From positions 51,771,956 through 51,835,955 of the forward strand of contig JASEVX010000013.1 of NCBI GenBank assembly GCA_031761405.1: 64,000 nt of DNA. The letters are read 5' to 3'. Positions within the stretch are counted from its first letter, which is position 1, and each line of letters opens with the position of its first letter. The notes under the pieces are model-generated. The model made no database searches. It worked only from the letters and a program-made list of their open reading frames with translations, and was not told the origin of the DNA. Positions 11,664 to 22,370 of the stretch are shown piece by piece. Made by a program: the position numbers and the translations under genes. This DNA comes from Serripes groenlandicus (taxonomy: Eukaryota; Mollusca; Bivalvia; Cardiida; Cardiidae).

Positions 11664-13187
11664 ACAAGAGAAAATTGATGCAACGCAGCAATGTCGCCGG
11701 AAATCCATACTGCAGTTATGCATAACACTAACATTATAGTAGTTGAATAAACAGTTATCAACTGAGGGGCATATTGGAACATCAGGGCTGGGGTCAAGTG
11801 AAAATGTTTCATAACTTGCATTGTTTTGTCAACGACGTGAATGATAATTGAAGCCTTTCATTGTTTATGACCAATCTCCATTCCAAAGTAGGTTGACCAT
11901 ACACACAACCAACTAATTATTGATCATAAACAGTAATAGAAATGAGTAAGCTTGCCAATCATTAGTCTTAGTATGTATACAGTGCTTTCATTAAGGAATA
12001 ATTATAAGATTTGTGAATTACACATACACTTTTCAAGATGTTTGTCAGAATATTTGAATTTTATTATTTTTCAATAAAACCACAAAACAGACAATTTAGG
12101 ATTTGCATGCAATAGCACGTCATTTTACCTTTCCTCTATTAAAGTCAACAGTGGACACCTTTGCAGCAATCTACTTTTAAAACAATGAGATAAGGGTTAA
12201 ATCGCTGAAGACATGAGTTTTCTCTTTTTCTCAAAATGATATTAGCTTGGCATCCTGATTATATCATACTTTAACGAATGTTGAAATGTAGTCAAATATT
12301 TATAAATTAGACCACCTTCGAAATATAATATCAACTAAACAGTTAAATCTCATTGAAATTGTTGTATAATTTAAACTTAATTCCGAACATAAACTGAGCC
12401 CTACAACATGTGAATTTATTTTAATTCTTTCCTTCCTTTTTTATAATGAAAATAACAAACTACTCATGTTTTAAAAGTATATTATGATGAGCGCCCTTGT
12501 GTCAATGATGCATAACAATATGCAGATCGGAAGCAATATGCCTTTAGGGAATTAAAAGACATATTTAAAATTGTCAAGGACGAAATAATTTTGTACGAAA
12601 GACCCGATTCTTTCTTATTCGCAGAGATGCCGTTTTTGAAACTCTCTTTATAGGCAGAGAGTGTTCGTTCAACGTAATTTTTCTATTAAAACCAGTTTTA
12701 AGTTCTCGGTTTGTTCTGTTCTTCATTTGTTTCGAACCAAATAAACATTTTAAATCACCTATGATTTACTATTTGTAAGTGAGTGTAAAGAGCGGCTCTC
12801 TGCAAAGGAGATTGATCTACGCAGTTGGTATGTAAACAAATAATTAGACTGTGCGACTTAAGGTTTGTAGTTATCGCCTTTTGATTACATGTAGTATATA
12901 GTGTAAAATAAAGTTTTTCAGTCTAGCTAATAGGGACTGTTTTGTCTTCGTAAATAAAACAAAAAAACATAAATGCGAGTCAAAATAAAGAAACTGAAAA
13001 TACCTAAAACATCGGAATATTTATTTCATTTTAGATGTGTCATTACTTAGTGTTTTTAAACAAACACAATTGTAATATGTTCAAGACATCTAAATGTGTT
13101 TCTTTCTAATAAAAATCCCCCCTCCCATGTCATTTCCGAAAACCTATTAAAAATAGAAGTCGCGGGCTTCTGCCCGGCAACTAATAA
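11664..13187. other. 1.5-kb segment found only upstream of gene A
   Basis: In B, B' and A', the sequence TTCAATATAATATA runs almost directly into TTTGAATTTAAACTTAG. In A the two are separated by about 1.5 kb. The segment is AT-rich with no supported frame. Its right end contains a small hairpin (GCGGGCTTCTGCCCG, near 13163). Clean terminal repeats or a target-site duplication were not found. It may be an insertion in A or a deletion in the ancestor of the other copies. Confidence 0.6.
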
Positions 13188-13223
13188 TTTGAATTTAAAC
13201 TTAGTTTGAATTTCCAATATACA

Positions 13224-13277
13224 GTAAGTATATGCAACACATAATGTTTCAATGTATGATTTTGATATGTATTACAG
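13224..13277 (+). other. Candidate 54-nt 5' UTR intron of gene A
   Basis: GTAAGT at 13224 and TTATTACAG-like ATTACAG ending at 13277 bracket 54 nt just upstream of the chosen ATG. The acceptor is conserved in all four gene copies. The donor is present in A (GTAAGT) and A' (GTAAAT) but altered in B (GATATA). The stretch is also open in frame with the coding exon, so a start at 13232 that translates it is possible. A longer intron using only the acceptor is a third option. Confidence 0.35.
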
Positions 13278-13288
13278 ATAGACGAGAC

Positions 13289-15415
13289 ATGGACAATGCC
13301 TATGAAGAATTATCTAACCGTCTACATGAAGTACTTGATGTTATAGGCGCATCTGAGTACATCAGAGAAAAGTATTGGGAGCTTGCTATGGTACGTGAAA
13401 TAACAATAACGTTTGCAAGTCTTACTTATTCAAAGAATTTCAACAAAATATCATGCTACCAAGTTGGGAGTAGAGCCGAAGGGACAACTACACCAGGTAT
13501 GGGTTCCGATCTCGATATGATATATTGTTTCGATGAAACTCCTGTGGTAGAGAATTTATTCGAATCTAAACATCAGCGATTATCTTATATTGTTTTAAGG
13601 GATGAAGACACCAAACCTGGATATGTTCGTCTTCAGATTGTTAAAGATAAATGTCCGCGTTTAGTTGGAATTGCCGATATATCAGATGATAACTGCTTTA
13701 TCGATAGGAAAGGTAGAGTATGTGCTACCCACTTCAAAACTTTTGTTGAACAAAATACATCTCGTAACGGTCCGGCGGACACGATTCCGGGTGATAACGA
13801 CCAATGTCAATTTGATCAAGTTTGTGCCTTAAGGTGTCGACAGATACCGAGGTCAGCCAATTCCTGGTTACACAGGATTCGTAAATACGTCTGGCCATCA
13901 CAGAAACAACTTAAAGCAATGGGTTTATATGGTTGTTTCTTTGTTGGTGTTGGACATCCTCATAATAACAACAAGTCTAGCGAATGGAGAATTTCCTTTT
14001 CACTTCAAGAACGTGACCTCATGTCAAGTCTAAACGAAACGCAACACAAGTGTTATATTCTCCTGAAGGTGATAAAGAAAGATATCATAGAACAAAAGGC
14101 CGGTGAATCTATATCATCATATCATTGTAAAACAAGTCTTTTTTATACGATCAAAAATTCACATAAATATTTTTGGACTAATGATAAGCTTATACTGTGT
14201 GTACAGCAGTGTCTTAAGCGTCTATTTATTTGGGTGAAGGCAAAATATTGTCCAAATTATTTCATTCCAGAAGAAAATATGTTCGATAAGCTCAGCGTAA
14301 TGACTATGGAAAAAATAGAGTATGTTTTAAACGATATAATAGAGAGTGATATCAAGTGTTTATATTCACTTTTTTGTGACAATATTGGTGAACTTCTGAA
14401 ATCTAAATTGAGTGGTGATGATCTGGTATGGAGTTTGGCTAATACGAGTACCTCGTTTCAGCCAAGATATGTAGTATTATGTTGTAAGACAGAAGTCATC
14501 AATCAATTAAGGAACACGTTAATGGAAAGCATAGACATATATACAAATACAGGTTATATGAATGGGGTGATGCAACTTCTGTTATATCTACAACATACGA
14601 ACCATATCACAGAACATACAACGAGAGACGTAATAATGGCATTTGACTCTATAATTCCACATATACAATTACAATACACACAGTGTATGTATGTCCAGTA
14701 CTTGTCACACGGAAACCTGTCCGACCTGCGGTCTATGACAATTACAAATATGATCTCAGACATTGGTGAATGTGACCTTATCTCGTCAAAGTTATCTTTA
14801 GCATCTTTTTATATTCAATTTGAACAGTATCACGAGGAGTGTGAGCGCATTCTAGATGAATGTGATAACAAAATAGAACCATTTGTGGTATCTGTGTGTT
14901 GGTGCACCGAAAGGAACATTTATCTTAATATCGCTCTTGCTAAAATAATAGGTTTTACTGACATGTCAAGCAAAGAATTCAGACATTGCACCACAGGCTG
15001 TATGTTATTTCATCCATATCAAGCTAGTCTTGTCCACGGAGCTCTTCAATACGAGATGTTTCGTATTGTGTTCACACAACCTAGATCTGAATTTGAAATA
15101 GAACAGGAATACTGGTTAAACTGGATAACGGTAGATTCAAAAATATATCTGTATTTTCTACAATATTTACTTTACTCTAATAAAGAAAATCAGGCAGAAA
15201 AAGAAACAGCCATTCATAAACTAATGCACGTTTTTGAAACAGACCCCAATCTTGCCCACAGAGAGACAGCATGGAACCTGTTGGGATGGATATGTATACA
15301 GGAAAATGAATTACAAGACGCATGGAGATTCTTTTGTTTATCATGGAAAGAAAGGCCATTAAAAAATGCAGCTAAATGGCATATGTTAATTTTACTGAGT
15401 AAAATAATAAATTAA
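13289..15415 (+). CDS. cGAS-like receptor / Mab-21 domain protein A, intact (708 aa)
   Basis: This is a nucleotidyltransferase-fold protein of the cGAS/Mab-21-like family. Members with an intact active site can make cyclic dinucleotides after sensing a ligand and signal through STING in innate immunity. Function here is inferred from the family. Residues 60-61 are the GS of the motif VGSRAEGTTTPG, D74 and D76 form the metal-binding D-x-D, and D176 (FDQVCALRC) fits the third acidic residue. SANSWLHRIRKYVWPS (189-204) and EWRISFS (232-238) are Mab-21 landmarks. About 370-708 is a helical extension with TPR-like spacing. No cGAS-type H-x5-CC-x6-C zinc thumb is visible. I chose the ATG at 13289, just after a conserved splice acceptor; an in-frame ATG at 13232 adds 19 residues. 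AATAAA overlaps the stop region. It is a paralogue or allele of A', at roughly four-fifths identity by eye. Confidence 0.88.
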   Translation: MDNAYEELSNRLHEVLDVIGASEYIREKYWELAMVREITITFASLTYSKNFNKISCYQVGSRAEGTTTPGMGSDLDMIYCFDETPVVENLFESKHQRLSYIVLRDEDTKPGYVRLQIVKDKCPRLVGIADISDDNCFIDRKGRVCATHFKTFVEQNTSRNGPADTIPGDNDQCQFDQVCALRCRQIPRSANSWLHRIRKYVWPSQKQLKAMGLYGCFFVGVGHPHNNNKSSEWRISFSLQERDLMSSLNETQHKCYILLKVIKKDIIEQKAGESISSYHCKTSLFYTIKNSHKYFWTNDKLILCVQQCLKRLFIWVKAKYCPNYFIPEENMFDKLSVMTMEKIEYVLNDIIESDIKCLYSLFCDNIGELLKSKLSGDDLVWSLANTSTSFQPRYVVLCCKTEVINQLRNTLMESIDIYTNTGYMNGVMQLLLYLQHTNHITEHTTRDVIMAFDSIIPHIQLQYTQCMYVQYLSHGNLSDLRSMTITNMISDIGECDLISSKLSLASFYIQFEQYHEECERILDECDNKIEPFVVSVCWCTERNIYLNIALAKIIGFTDMSSKEFRHCTTGCMLFHPYQASLVHGALQYEMFRIVFTQPRSEFEIEQEYWLNWITVDSKIYLYFLQYLLYSNKENQAEKETAIHKLMHVFETDPNLAHRETAWNLLGWICIQENELQDAWRFFCLSWKERPLKNAAKWHMLILLSKIIN

Positions 15416-15430
15416 ACATAGGGTTAGCAT

Positions 15431-15661
15431 GATGGAGACCAACGTGATGTCATAGTTTCTTTATCTATTGGTTTAAAATTTGATGAGCATTGAAGTTGTG
15501 GGTAATCGTGGTATATATGAGCCGAGTTCGGGGATTTAAGGTCTTAATGCATCTGTGTACAGTCCAGACTAAAGCGTGGAATCCATCTTGGCAGAGGGAA
15601 TAGCGTCTGGTATTTAAGATCTTAACGTATCTGTGTACAGTCAGATCTTGGGCGAGGAATC
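15431..15661 (+). repeat. Two units of the 78-bp downstream repeat
   Basis: Two copies of TTTAAGRTCTTAAYG, ATCTGTGTACAGTC and GCGTGGAATCC lead directly into the SINE head at 15662. Gene B and B' carry longer arrays of the same unit (27431-27814, 45316-45890). Confidence 0.7.
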
Positions 15662-15820
15662 CAACGTGGCCGAGCTGTTAGCATCGATACATTGGAACCG
15701 GGCGTCCGGAGTTCCAGCACATTTCCTAGCCTAGTACTGGTTTGTTTACCAGGAATCATACATAAGTGAACTGTCGACGTAACTAAAATAATGTTGTAAA
15801 ACGGCTGAATAACCTAATAC
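15662..15820 (+). mobile_element. SINE with Ser/Leu-like tRNA head, downstream of A
   Basis: The head reads GTGGCCGAGCTGTTAGCATC (A box) and GGAGTTCCAGCAC (B box, decayed). The body is AGTACTGGTTTGTTTACC and the tail ACTAAAATAATGTTGTAAAACGGC. Orthologous copies lie at 58965-59125 and 45150-45313 on the minus strand, the former with a better A box. The insertion therefore predates the duplications. Confidence 0.75.
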
Positions 15821-15869
15821 ATCTAAAGTTTAAGCAGCGTATGGCGATTCAAGGTCTTAGTACATCTTT

Positions 15870-16395
15870 TTATCACATGACAATGCTTGTATCCGATGTA
15901 ATATACCCATTACGTATATATACAATGTGTGTTATATAACATGACCTAATACTAGGAAAATGACGTCAGGTCAGCATTTTGACGTCATACGTTAGTCACT
16001 TTGGCGGCAAAACCCGTAAATTTCATCTAGAAATATTGAAAACGCTAAGTACATTTTTATCGAAATACGCCTCATAAATCACTTTATGTGATAGATATAA
16101 CATCTCACGAGTGTTATTTATTATTACTTTTAATAAACTAAGCTGAATATGACCTCGGCATAAGTATTTGTGGCATTGTTATATGGTTTATTAAAATAGC
16201 TTTGGAAAACCCGATTTTCTTTGTGTGTTTCGTCATGTGATAAAAAGAATCTGACATTCGTTGTCCTTTCATAAACAGTTTTATTAAACTCGTTCAAGAT
16301 ATTTGTTATTAAGCTCGCCACAGGCTCGCTTAATAACAAAAAATCCTGAACTCATTTAATAAAACTTTATATGAAATGACAACTCATGTCACATC
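15870..16395. mobile_element. About 525-bp insertion specific to the A copy
   Basis: Both paralogous sites (near 58915 and 45100) join ACATCTTTG to TACAGTAAA directly. In A these are separated by about 525 bp. The insert contains two TGACGTCA-type sites (15961-15990), GTTATATAACATGAC, and a long hairpin at 16278-16365. A precise target duplication could not be fixed. A similar combination of hairpin and TGACGTCA occurs at 29801-30250, suggesting a shared foldback element family. Confidence 0.65.
16278..16365. repeat. Imperfect 42-bp-arm hairpin
   Basis: GTTTTATTAAACTCG...TTGTTATTAAGCTCGCC pairs with GGCTCGCTTAATAACAA...CTCATTTAATAAAAC around a 3-nt loop (ACA). The apex GCTCGCC/GGCTCGC resembles the apex of the hairpins at 29801-29950 and 43682. 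Confidence 0.8.
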
Positions 16396-16685
16396 CTATC
16401 TGTACAGTAAATACTTTGTATACAGGCACATTCTCACCAGAGTATCTACTTTCCGAGTAAACATTACGTAGACTAAATGCATCATCTGACAAAACACTAG
16501 AAGTGTAGCCCCAATAGTTGAACGTCAATTTTACTGTACATGCTGCCTGACCGGAGAGGTAAAACGACCCCAAATATTACGTATTACACAGCTCATATGT
16601 ATTACTATGATCCTTAACTTTGATGATTATTGAATGACTAACATTTACTAAACAAGGAAATGTTCAATGTTCACGATATATACTT

Positions 16686-16752
16686 CTGCGAGCAGGAATC
16701 GAACCAGGGGCGTCCAGTTTTAGATACGGCATGGTAAACACTCCGTCACAGC
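16686..16752 (-). mobile_element. tRNA-like SINE head remnant
   Basis: Read on the minus strand it gives GTGACGGAGTGTTTACCATG and a B box GGTTCGATTCC followed by TGCTCGCA. The two related copies at 43601-43671 and 58552-58620 keep the same form. No intact acceptor stem or anticodon arm supports a functional tRNA. Confidence 0.5.
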
Positions 16753-17232
16753 TTTTTCAGAGTAAATTATATTGGGTTAAAAAATATGCTGGACGTCCCG
16801 TTTTTCTGTGAAATGGATACCATTGAAAAAGATATCAGATATGTTTCGATATTTCCTTTTATCGTATAGTAAGTTAGCTAAACGATTTCTGCTATTACTG
16901 TTTGATCAAATGCCATTCATGATTACTATTGCTGCGTATACTAATGCATACACGAATAAACTCCATAGCTGACGTGCCTTGTTATGGCAAATGTATATTG
17001 TTGTTATTGATGATTGAGTTATATAAGAGAAACATCCTGTTTAGAGAGGAAACGATCATTCATAGAAAAGAGAAGACATAATGTATGCATGTGTTTGAGT
17101 TTAATTAATACATATTCGTAAAGTACTTTACAACACGTTTATACAAAGAATATCCCTCGGAATTTAATCACTTACATAATGAATTGGTTTGCGATTGTAG
17201 GCATGGTATAACACTGATTTCATCCATTATTT

Positions 17233-17457
17233 AGTTATATCAAGGCGTATCCTGGGTAAGTTGCCAGTACCACTGATCAATTTCTCCAGACATCAACGAT
17301 TTAGTATTGATGCTAGCGCAACCATCCTAAGCGCCGAGAAGAGAAAGCTATTTTTACAATGTTTACAAGTCTTTTGTATGACCCGGCCGGGGATCGAACT
17401 CGCGTTTTCCAGTTGTCGAGGCGGACGCTCTACCAATACACCACTGAGGTTGTCCCG
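17233..17457 (-). mobile_element. SINE whose head seeds the 47-bp satellite (left copy)
   Basis: Minus strand: head with CCTCAGTGGTGTATTGGTAG (A box), GTCCGCCTCGACAACTGG and B box GAGTTCGATCCCC. Then a body with AAGACTTGTAAACATTGTAA and a tail CCAGGATACGCCTTGATATA. It is immediately adjacent to the tandem array at 17458-18040, whose monomer equals its 5' flank plus A-box half. Paralogous copies are at 57863-58085 and 42638-43125. Confidence 0.8.
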
Positions 17458-18040
17458 TGTATAGTAGATATGAGCTCTACCAATACTCCACTGAGTCCAT
17501 CCCGTGTATAGTAGATATGAGCTCTACCAATACATCACTGAGACGGTCCCGTGTATAGTAGATATGAGCTCTACCAATACACCACTGAGACGGTCCCGTG
17601 TATAGTAGATATGAGCTCTACCAATACACCACTGAGGCGGTCCCGTGTATAGTAGATATGAGCTCTACCAATACACCTCTGAGACGGTCCCGTGTATAGT
17701 AGATATGAGCTCTACCAATACACCACCGAGACGGTCCCGTGTATAGTAGATATGAGCTCTACCAATACACCACTGAGGCGGTCCCGTGTATAGTAGATAT
17801 GAGCTCTACCAATACACCACTGAGGCGGTCCCGTGTATAGTAAATATGAGCTCTACCAATACACCACTGAGGCGGTCCCGTGTATAGTAAATATGAGCTC
17901 TACCAATACACCACTGAGGCGGTCCCGTGTATAGTAGATATGAGCTCTACCAATACACCACTGAGGCGGTCCCGTGTATAGTAGATATGAGCTCTACCAA
18001 TACGCCACTGAGGCGGTCCCGTGTATAGTAGATATGAGCC
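17458..18040 (-). repeat. 47-bp SINE-head satellite, about 12 monomers
   Basis: Each 47-bp monomer (minus strand) reads CTCATATCTACTATACACGG, then GACCGCCTCAGTGGTGTATTGGTAGAG. Variation is mainly YGCC/CGTC and cTg/cGg. About 12 monomers are present, against about 55 in the right arm and a single unexpanded unit at 42638. Confidence 0.92.
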
Positions 18041-18904
18041 TCGTCTATCAATTTGCGTGTTATTGACTGATCATATAGAGATATATTGGTTTGATAGGGA
18101 TACCCTTCTAGATTTTTGTCAAAATATGTGTATTTGACTTATAGAACAGTATATTCTTTTTGACTGACCGTAACGGGATCATATAGAGGTAGATTCGTTT
18201 AATAGGGATACTCTTCCAGATTTTTGTCAAAATAAGTATATTTGACTTAAGTACATTGTACATGTAGAAGGAAAGTAAAGGATCTGGTTAGACGTTGCGA
18301 ATGTAGTGGCTCTTCTGAGCCTTCACTGTACTCAAGATACATTATGACCCAAAAACGCTAGACGCGACTCGTTTCTAAGCCGCGTCAGGTAAAATGGGTG
18401 ACGTTGACGTCTCTGCAATAGACCAATTTTAAAACCATGTAACTGTTTCCATAATTCCCCCTTTATACCAGCCCTCCGTTTAATGTAACTATAAGGTAAA
18501 AATCGGCACTCAATCCACCATTCAATGATTAAATTTGATTTTAACCTTGAATATGTTTAGTTTGAATGTGACACATGTGTGCATTATCGATTTTTAACAC
18601 CCTTTTTTAAAACACTAAATGTGTATCGGACGAATTTAATTATCAGCTTGCTAAAAACTTTAGAAAATTAATAAAAATGTAGTATGAATTGCAATCAGTT
18701 AAAAAATATCTGAGTCAAAATAAGGGAAATTGTTCAAAATCGTCTGCACAGATGCGTCAAAATACATTTGTTTGTGTGAAAGGTCTGAACGATTGTTTGT
18801 TTCCCGCACTGATGGTTCTCGATCTGATTTTCGACACCATGATATTGTGAGAATCAATTAACCGCGGACTCCTGAATACATTATTCCCAACATTGCGCTC
18901 GAAA
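18041..18904. other. Spacer shared by three units, no gene
   Basis: It contains two tandem copies of a segment of about 110 bp (ATCATATAGAGRTA...TTTTTGTCAAAATA, 18060-18260). It is matched at 54371-55261 and 41821-42637. A small conserved hairpin (GACGCGACTCG...CCGCGTC, near 18360) is present in all three. No coding frame is supported. Confidence 0.5.
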
Positions 18905-19935
18905 TTAGGTAGAAAAAGTACCTTCGTGATATTTCATATAACCCAGTTTTGCTGCATATACCAACCCACGAATATTTAAGAAGGTACCGTGTCTCCCTAT
19001 ATACATCAACCCAGAAACACTCGCGAATTTATAGCTTCTCCCTATATACACCAATCTACGAACAATTGCGAACATACCATGTCTATCTATATGCAACAAC
19101 ATACGTTCAAATCATGAACGTATAGTGTCTCCCTATATATACCAGCCAACGAAATCATCAGCCTACTAACACTCAAGGAACTAACCGTGTTTAAATTGAA
19201 TCATCAACCTTTGAACACTTACGAACGAACCATGTCTATCTATTTACACCAACCCTTGAATACTTACGAATGACCCGTGTCTACCTATTCACACCATCTC
19301 AGGAACACATAAAACGTTGTTTTTCTACCTATTTACACCAAGTCAGGAACACTTAAAACGTTCTTTTTCTACCTATTTACACCATCTCAGGAACACTTAA
19401 AACGTTCTTTTTCTACCTATTTACACCAACTCAGGAACACTTAAAACGTTCTTTTTCTACCTATTTACACCATCTCAGGAACACTTAAAACGTTGTTTTT
19501 CTACCTATTTACACCAAGTCAGGAACACTTAAAACGTTCTTTTTCTGCCTATTTACACCAACTCAGGAACACTTAAAACGTTCTTTTTCTACCTATTTAC
19601 ACCTACTCAGGAACACTTAAAACGTTCTTTTTCTACCTATTCACACCAACTCAGGAGCACTTAAAACGTTCTTTTTCTACCTGTTTACACCTACTCACGA
19701 ACACTTTAAACGTTCCTTTTCTACCTATTTACACCTACTCACGAACACTTAAAACATTGTTTTTCTACCTATTTACACCTACTCACGAACACTTTAAACG
19801 TTCATTGTCTAGATATTTACACCAACCCACTTATACTTAAAACGTACTTTGTCTAGCTATTTTCTCCAACCTGTAAACACTTAGAACGTACTATGTAAAT
19901 ATATATACAACAACCCATGAACACTTAGAACGTAC
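18905..19935 (-). repeat. 44-bp minisatellite, left copy
   Basis: The unit on the minus strand is TTGGTGTAAATAGGTAGAAA, then AAGAACGTTTTAAGTGTTCCTGAG, with a 44-bp period (for example 19521 to 19565). The array grades into a 45-bp variant toward 18905. The mirrored array is 53341-54370 and a more diverged one is 41030-41800. Confidence 0.9.
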
Positions 19936-20610
19936 CGTGTAAATCCATTTGAACAGTTTTGAAAGTGGACCCCAAAGTAATATTCCTTTTAGAATGTGTT
20001 CCAGTGCATAAGGAGAAGTAATTTGAAGCTAAACCCTTAACCCTTTTCGGATGCCACATGTTTGCTATATATTTCAACCAAACATGATTTCTCGGAAATC
20101 TTATGTAGAGGTTTACTAAAGTAACATTTCTACACATTTATCTTGAAATCAAACAAGTTCTTTCATAAGATGGAATTTAAAAAATGGAAAGTTATTTGCC
20201 CCTTTTCTTTTGTAACACTGTACATAATTGGTTCAAGATATACTGATTGGTTTAAAACATCTGAAAAGGGGTAAAAGGAACATTAAGCTTCAAACGACAT
20301 CTCCTAGACCAATGAACCTTCAAAGGAATGTTCCCGTGGTGGTCCCCTTTCAAATTATTCAAAGATATAATGCATTATTAAACATGTCCTTTACTGACAA
20401 GCTGTTTATTTTTATAGTTCAGTCCCAATTTTAATTTTTACCTTTATTTGCTGTAGAATTTGCTACTAAAATATCACTAAGGTAATCGATTTAGGGCCTT
20501 CTTGGCACTCTAGATTCGAATGCGATATTATGGTTTAGCTGTTCGCATCCGAATGCAAGACAAATAATGCAGCATGCAACGTCCACATTCTGAGCCTTAC
20601 AAATGTCATG
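19936..20610 (-). mobile_element. Tandem-core element fragment (left arm)
   Basis: Minus-strand features match the element at 38195-39330: ATGTGGACGTTGCATGCTGC at one end, AGAAGGCCCTAAA, and cores with CATTTCTACACATTTATCTTG and AAATCAAACAAGTTCTTTC. It merges directly with the 44-bp minisatellite. The mirror copy is 52740-53340. Confidence 0.6.
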
Positions 20611-21016
20611 CATTTTCAGACGTAACCGTATCAATTATGTTAACTACAGTATTTGCAATGTTACGGTTGAACGGACGAATACACAAGGACGTCGTGAACA
20701 ACAACACAGTTCGTCTCCAAAACCCGTATAAGCCTGTACCAAATGTATTAAGCCGAACACCAATCTTTGCGAAACTGAGTTCCACTCCCGTTGTATAGAT
20801 CATAGGATATGACCATTTTAAGTGAAGGGTAACACCCGTAATACACATTATTTGTGCGTCAGTGTATATGCAAATAATAAAGGCTATTGGATCTACAACG
20901 GTAGACAAGTGTTTATATCTGTCCAACATGGCAACTACACCTGTTTGTCTGTTTCTATGACACGTGACAGTTTTGAGCCCGATTTATGTAACGGTTTTGA
21001 CAACCACAGATAGCTC
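20541..21016 (+). other. Conserved possible exon, unrecognised
   Basis: Two adjacent open segments (20574-20798 and 20822-21013) are both kept in the other arm. The second reads plausibly as an extracellular segment (CVSVYANNKGYWIYNG...GNYTC...DLC) with one residue change between arms. Against a gene: the opposite strand is open over 107 codons too, no start or splice context is compelling, and the arms are almost identical throughout. I do not recognise the protein and consider coding unlikely but open. Confidence 0.2.
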
Positions 21017-21253
21017 TAGACAGAGACAATTATGTTAGCAAGAGGACTACACCAGTATTAACAGTGCTTGGAATTAAAACAGTTTGCCAATATAAAAGAG
21101 GTGAGTTAATTCAAAATAGATAATATGGAGTAAACTGATATTGGCTCAACTTGCTTTATCTTATATTACTAATTCAAATCCATTATTATTGGTAGCAAAT
21201 ATTGTCATATATAATCAAATAAGACCTAGATTACATGTTTGTTTATAATATAA

Positions 21254-21413
21254 TGTAACGTGTACCGGGTCCTTCACGTAGTTAAGCCACCGCGGGTCAC
21301 CCATTCGTTGCTTAACTTTGTGAAAGAGCCAACAACTCCACCCACGTCGCTATAAAAAACCGGCTTTTACAGCAAGACTGTACACGTGGTATTTGTACCC
21401 TTCTCCCGTTACA
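21254..21413 (+). mobile_element. Candidate solo LTR (left arm)
   Basis: A 160-bp segment begins TGTAACG and ends CGTTACA (7-bp inverted ends, TG...CA). It contains a TATA-like GCTATAAAAAACCGG about two-thirds in. No matching 5-bp target duplication was seen (flanks TATAA and AAAAT). The right-arm copy (51880-52038) has lost part of one end. It could equally be a GC-richer promoter-like segment. Confidence 0.35.
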
Positions 21414-21717
21414 AAAATGTATTTGACACTCATACATTATTGATTAAAATGCTGTCGTGTCAGTTTAAATGTAATGACAAACTATATATATTATACATGC
21501 ACCTTTTATGAACCTATTGCATATTGATATATTTTTAAAAGGGTTCAATCGGTGTTGAATATGGTTTATAATAGAAACTAAACAGTGGAGCTAAACTAAA
21601 AAATAACTTCTTGATATAATTCTTTGAAACACACATACAGCAATTACAATATAAGTGCCACATTTAAATCTTAATTTACACATTTTCGTTCGATGCTAAA
21701 GCCTAGTTATCACTGTC

Positions 21718-22370
21718 CCGGATTGGGGCCCCGGTACGTCCGGGAAGACAACCGTGGTGGCACCGTAGCAAATCGGGATGATCCGTGATGAACCGTGGCG
21801 GTCCGGCAGACCGTACTGGATGTTTTAAAATGTTTAACACAACCGGGAGTCACCGGGATAAATATCAAAAACCGGCGTTATCCGGGCAGGTCCGGCACAA
21901 CGCCGGTATATACCGGCGCAGGTCCGGGTCTCTACCGTGGCTCTTTCATGATAGTCCGAAGTTATCCGGGCCGGTCGAGAATACTCTTATCACGGTAGAC
22001 AATCGGTTAACCCCTGAGGAGTTAACCCGGCATATCACCGGCGTATGCCGGTAAAGTCCGTGTTTGCACCGGTGGAGTTAAGGACTGACACGGTCTGAGC
22101 CGGATTAGCAGACGGTTAACAACGGCGTATGCCGGCATTCCGCCGGTTGAGGCCGGTAGACCCCCGTTTCATTACGAACTTACCCGGTGTATGCCGGATT
22201 ATCCTGTTTCCACGACGGTCACAGACGGCGAAGTTACGATCAGACAGGGTGTAGTTACGGTTCGCCCCGGATACATTCCCGGGGGCATCTGGCTTCTAAA
22301 CTGCGAGCACTCCGGGACAGCGACGGGAATATGATAATGCAATTGATTTTTCTGGCACAAATGTCCCGGA
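21718..22370. other. CCGG-rich island (left arm)
   Basis: By hand count this interval has 28 CCGG tetranucleotides, against under three expected from base chance, in otherwise AT-rich DNA. They occur as ACCGGC, GCCGGT, TCCGGG and CCCGGA at irregular 10-25-bp spacing, many within short palindromes (CGCCGGTATATACCGGCG). The mirrored copy at 50930-51580 is nearly identical. The open frames within (for example 21785-22054) lack recognisable domains. It may be a CpG island or the core of an unknown repeat. Confidence 0.6.

Noticed and set aside
14554..15359. Minus-strand frames within gene A
   Set aside because: Shadows of the long coding exon on the plus strand.
20606..20929. 107-codon minus-strand frame conserved between arms
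   Set aside because: Conservation is explained by the near-identity of the arms; the other strand is open too, and replacements are not biased to synonymous sites.
21785..22054. 89-codon Arg/Gly/Pro-rich frame in the CCGG island
   Set aside because: Two overlapping frames are open because the segment is GC-rich with few stops; no start context or homology.
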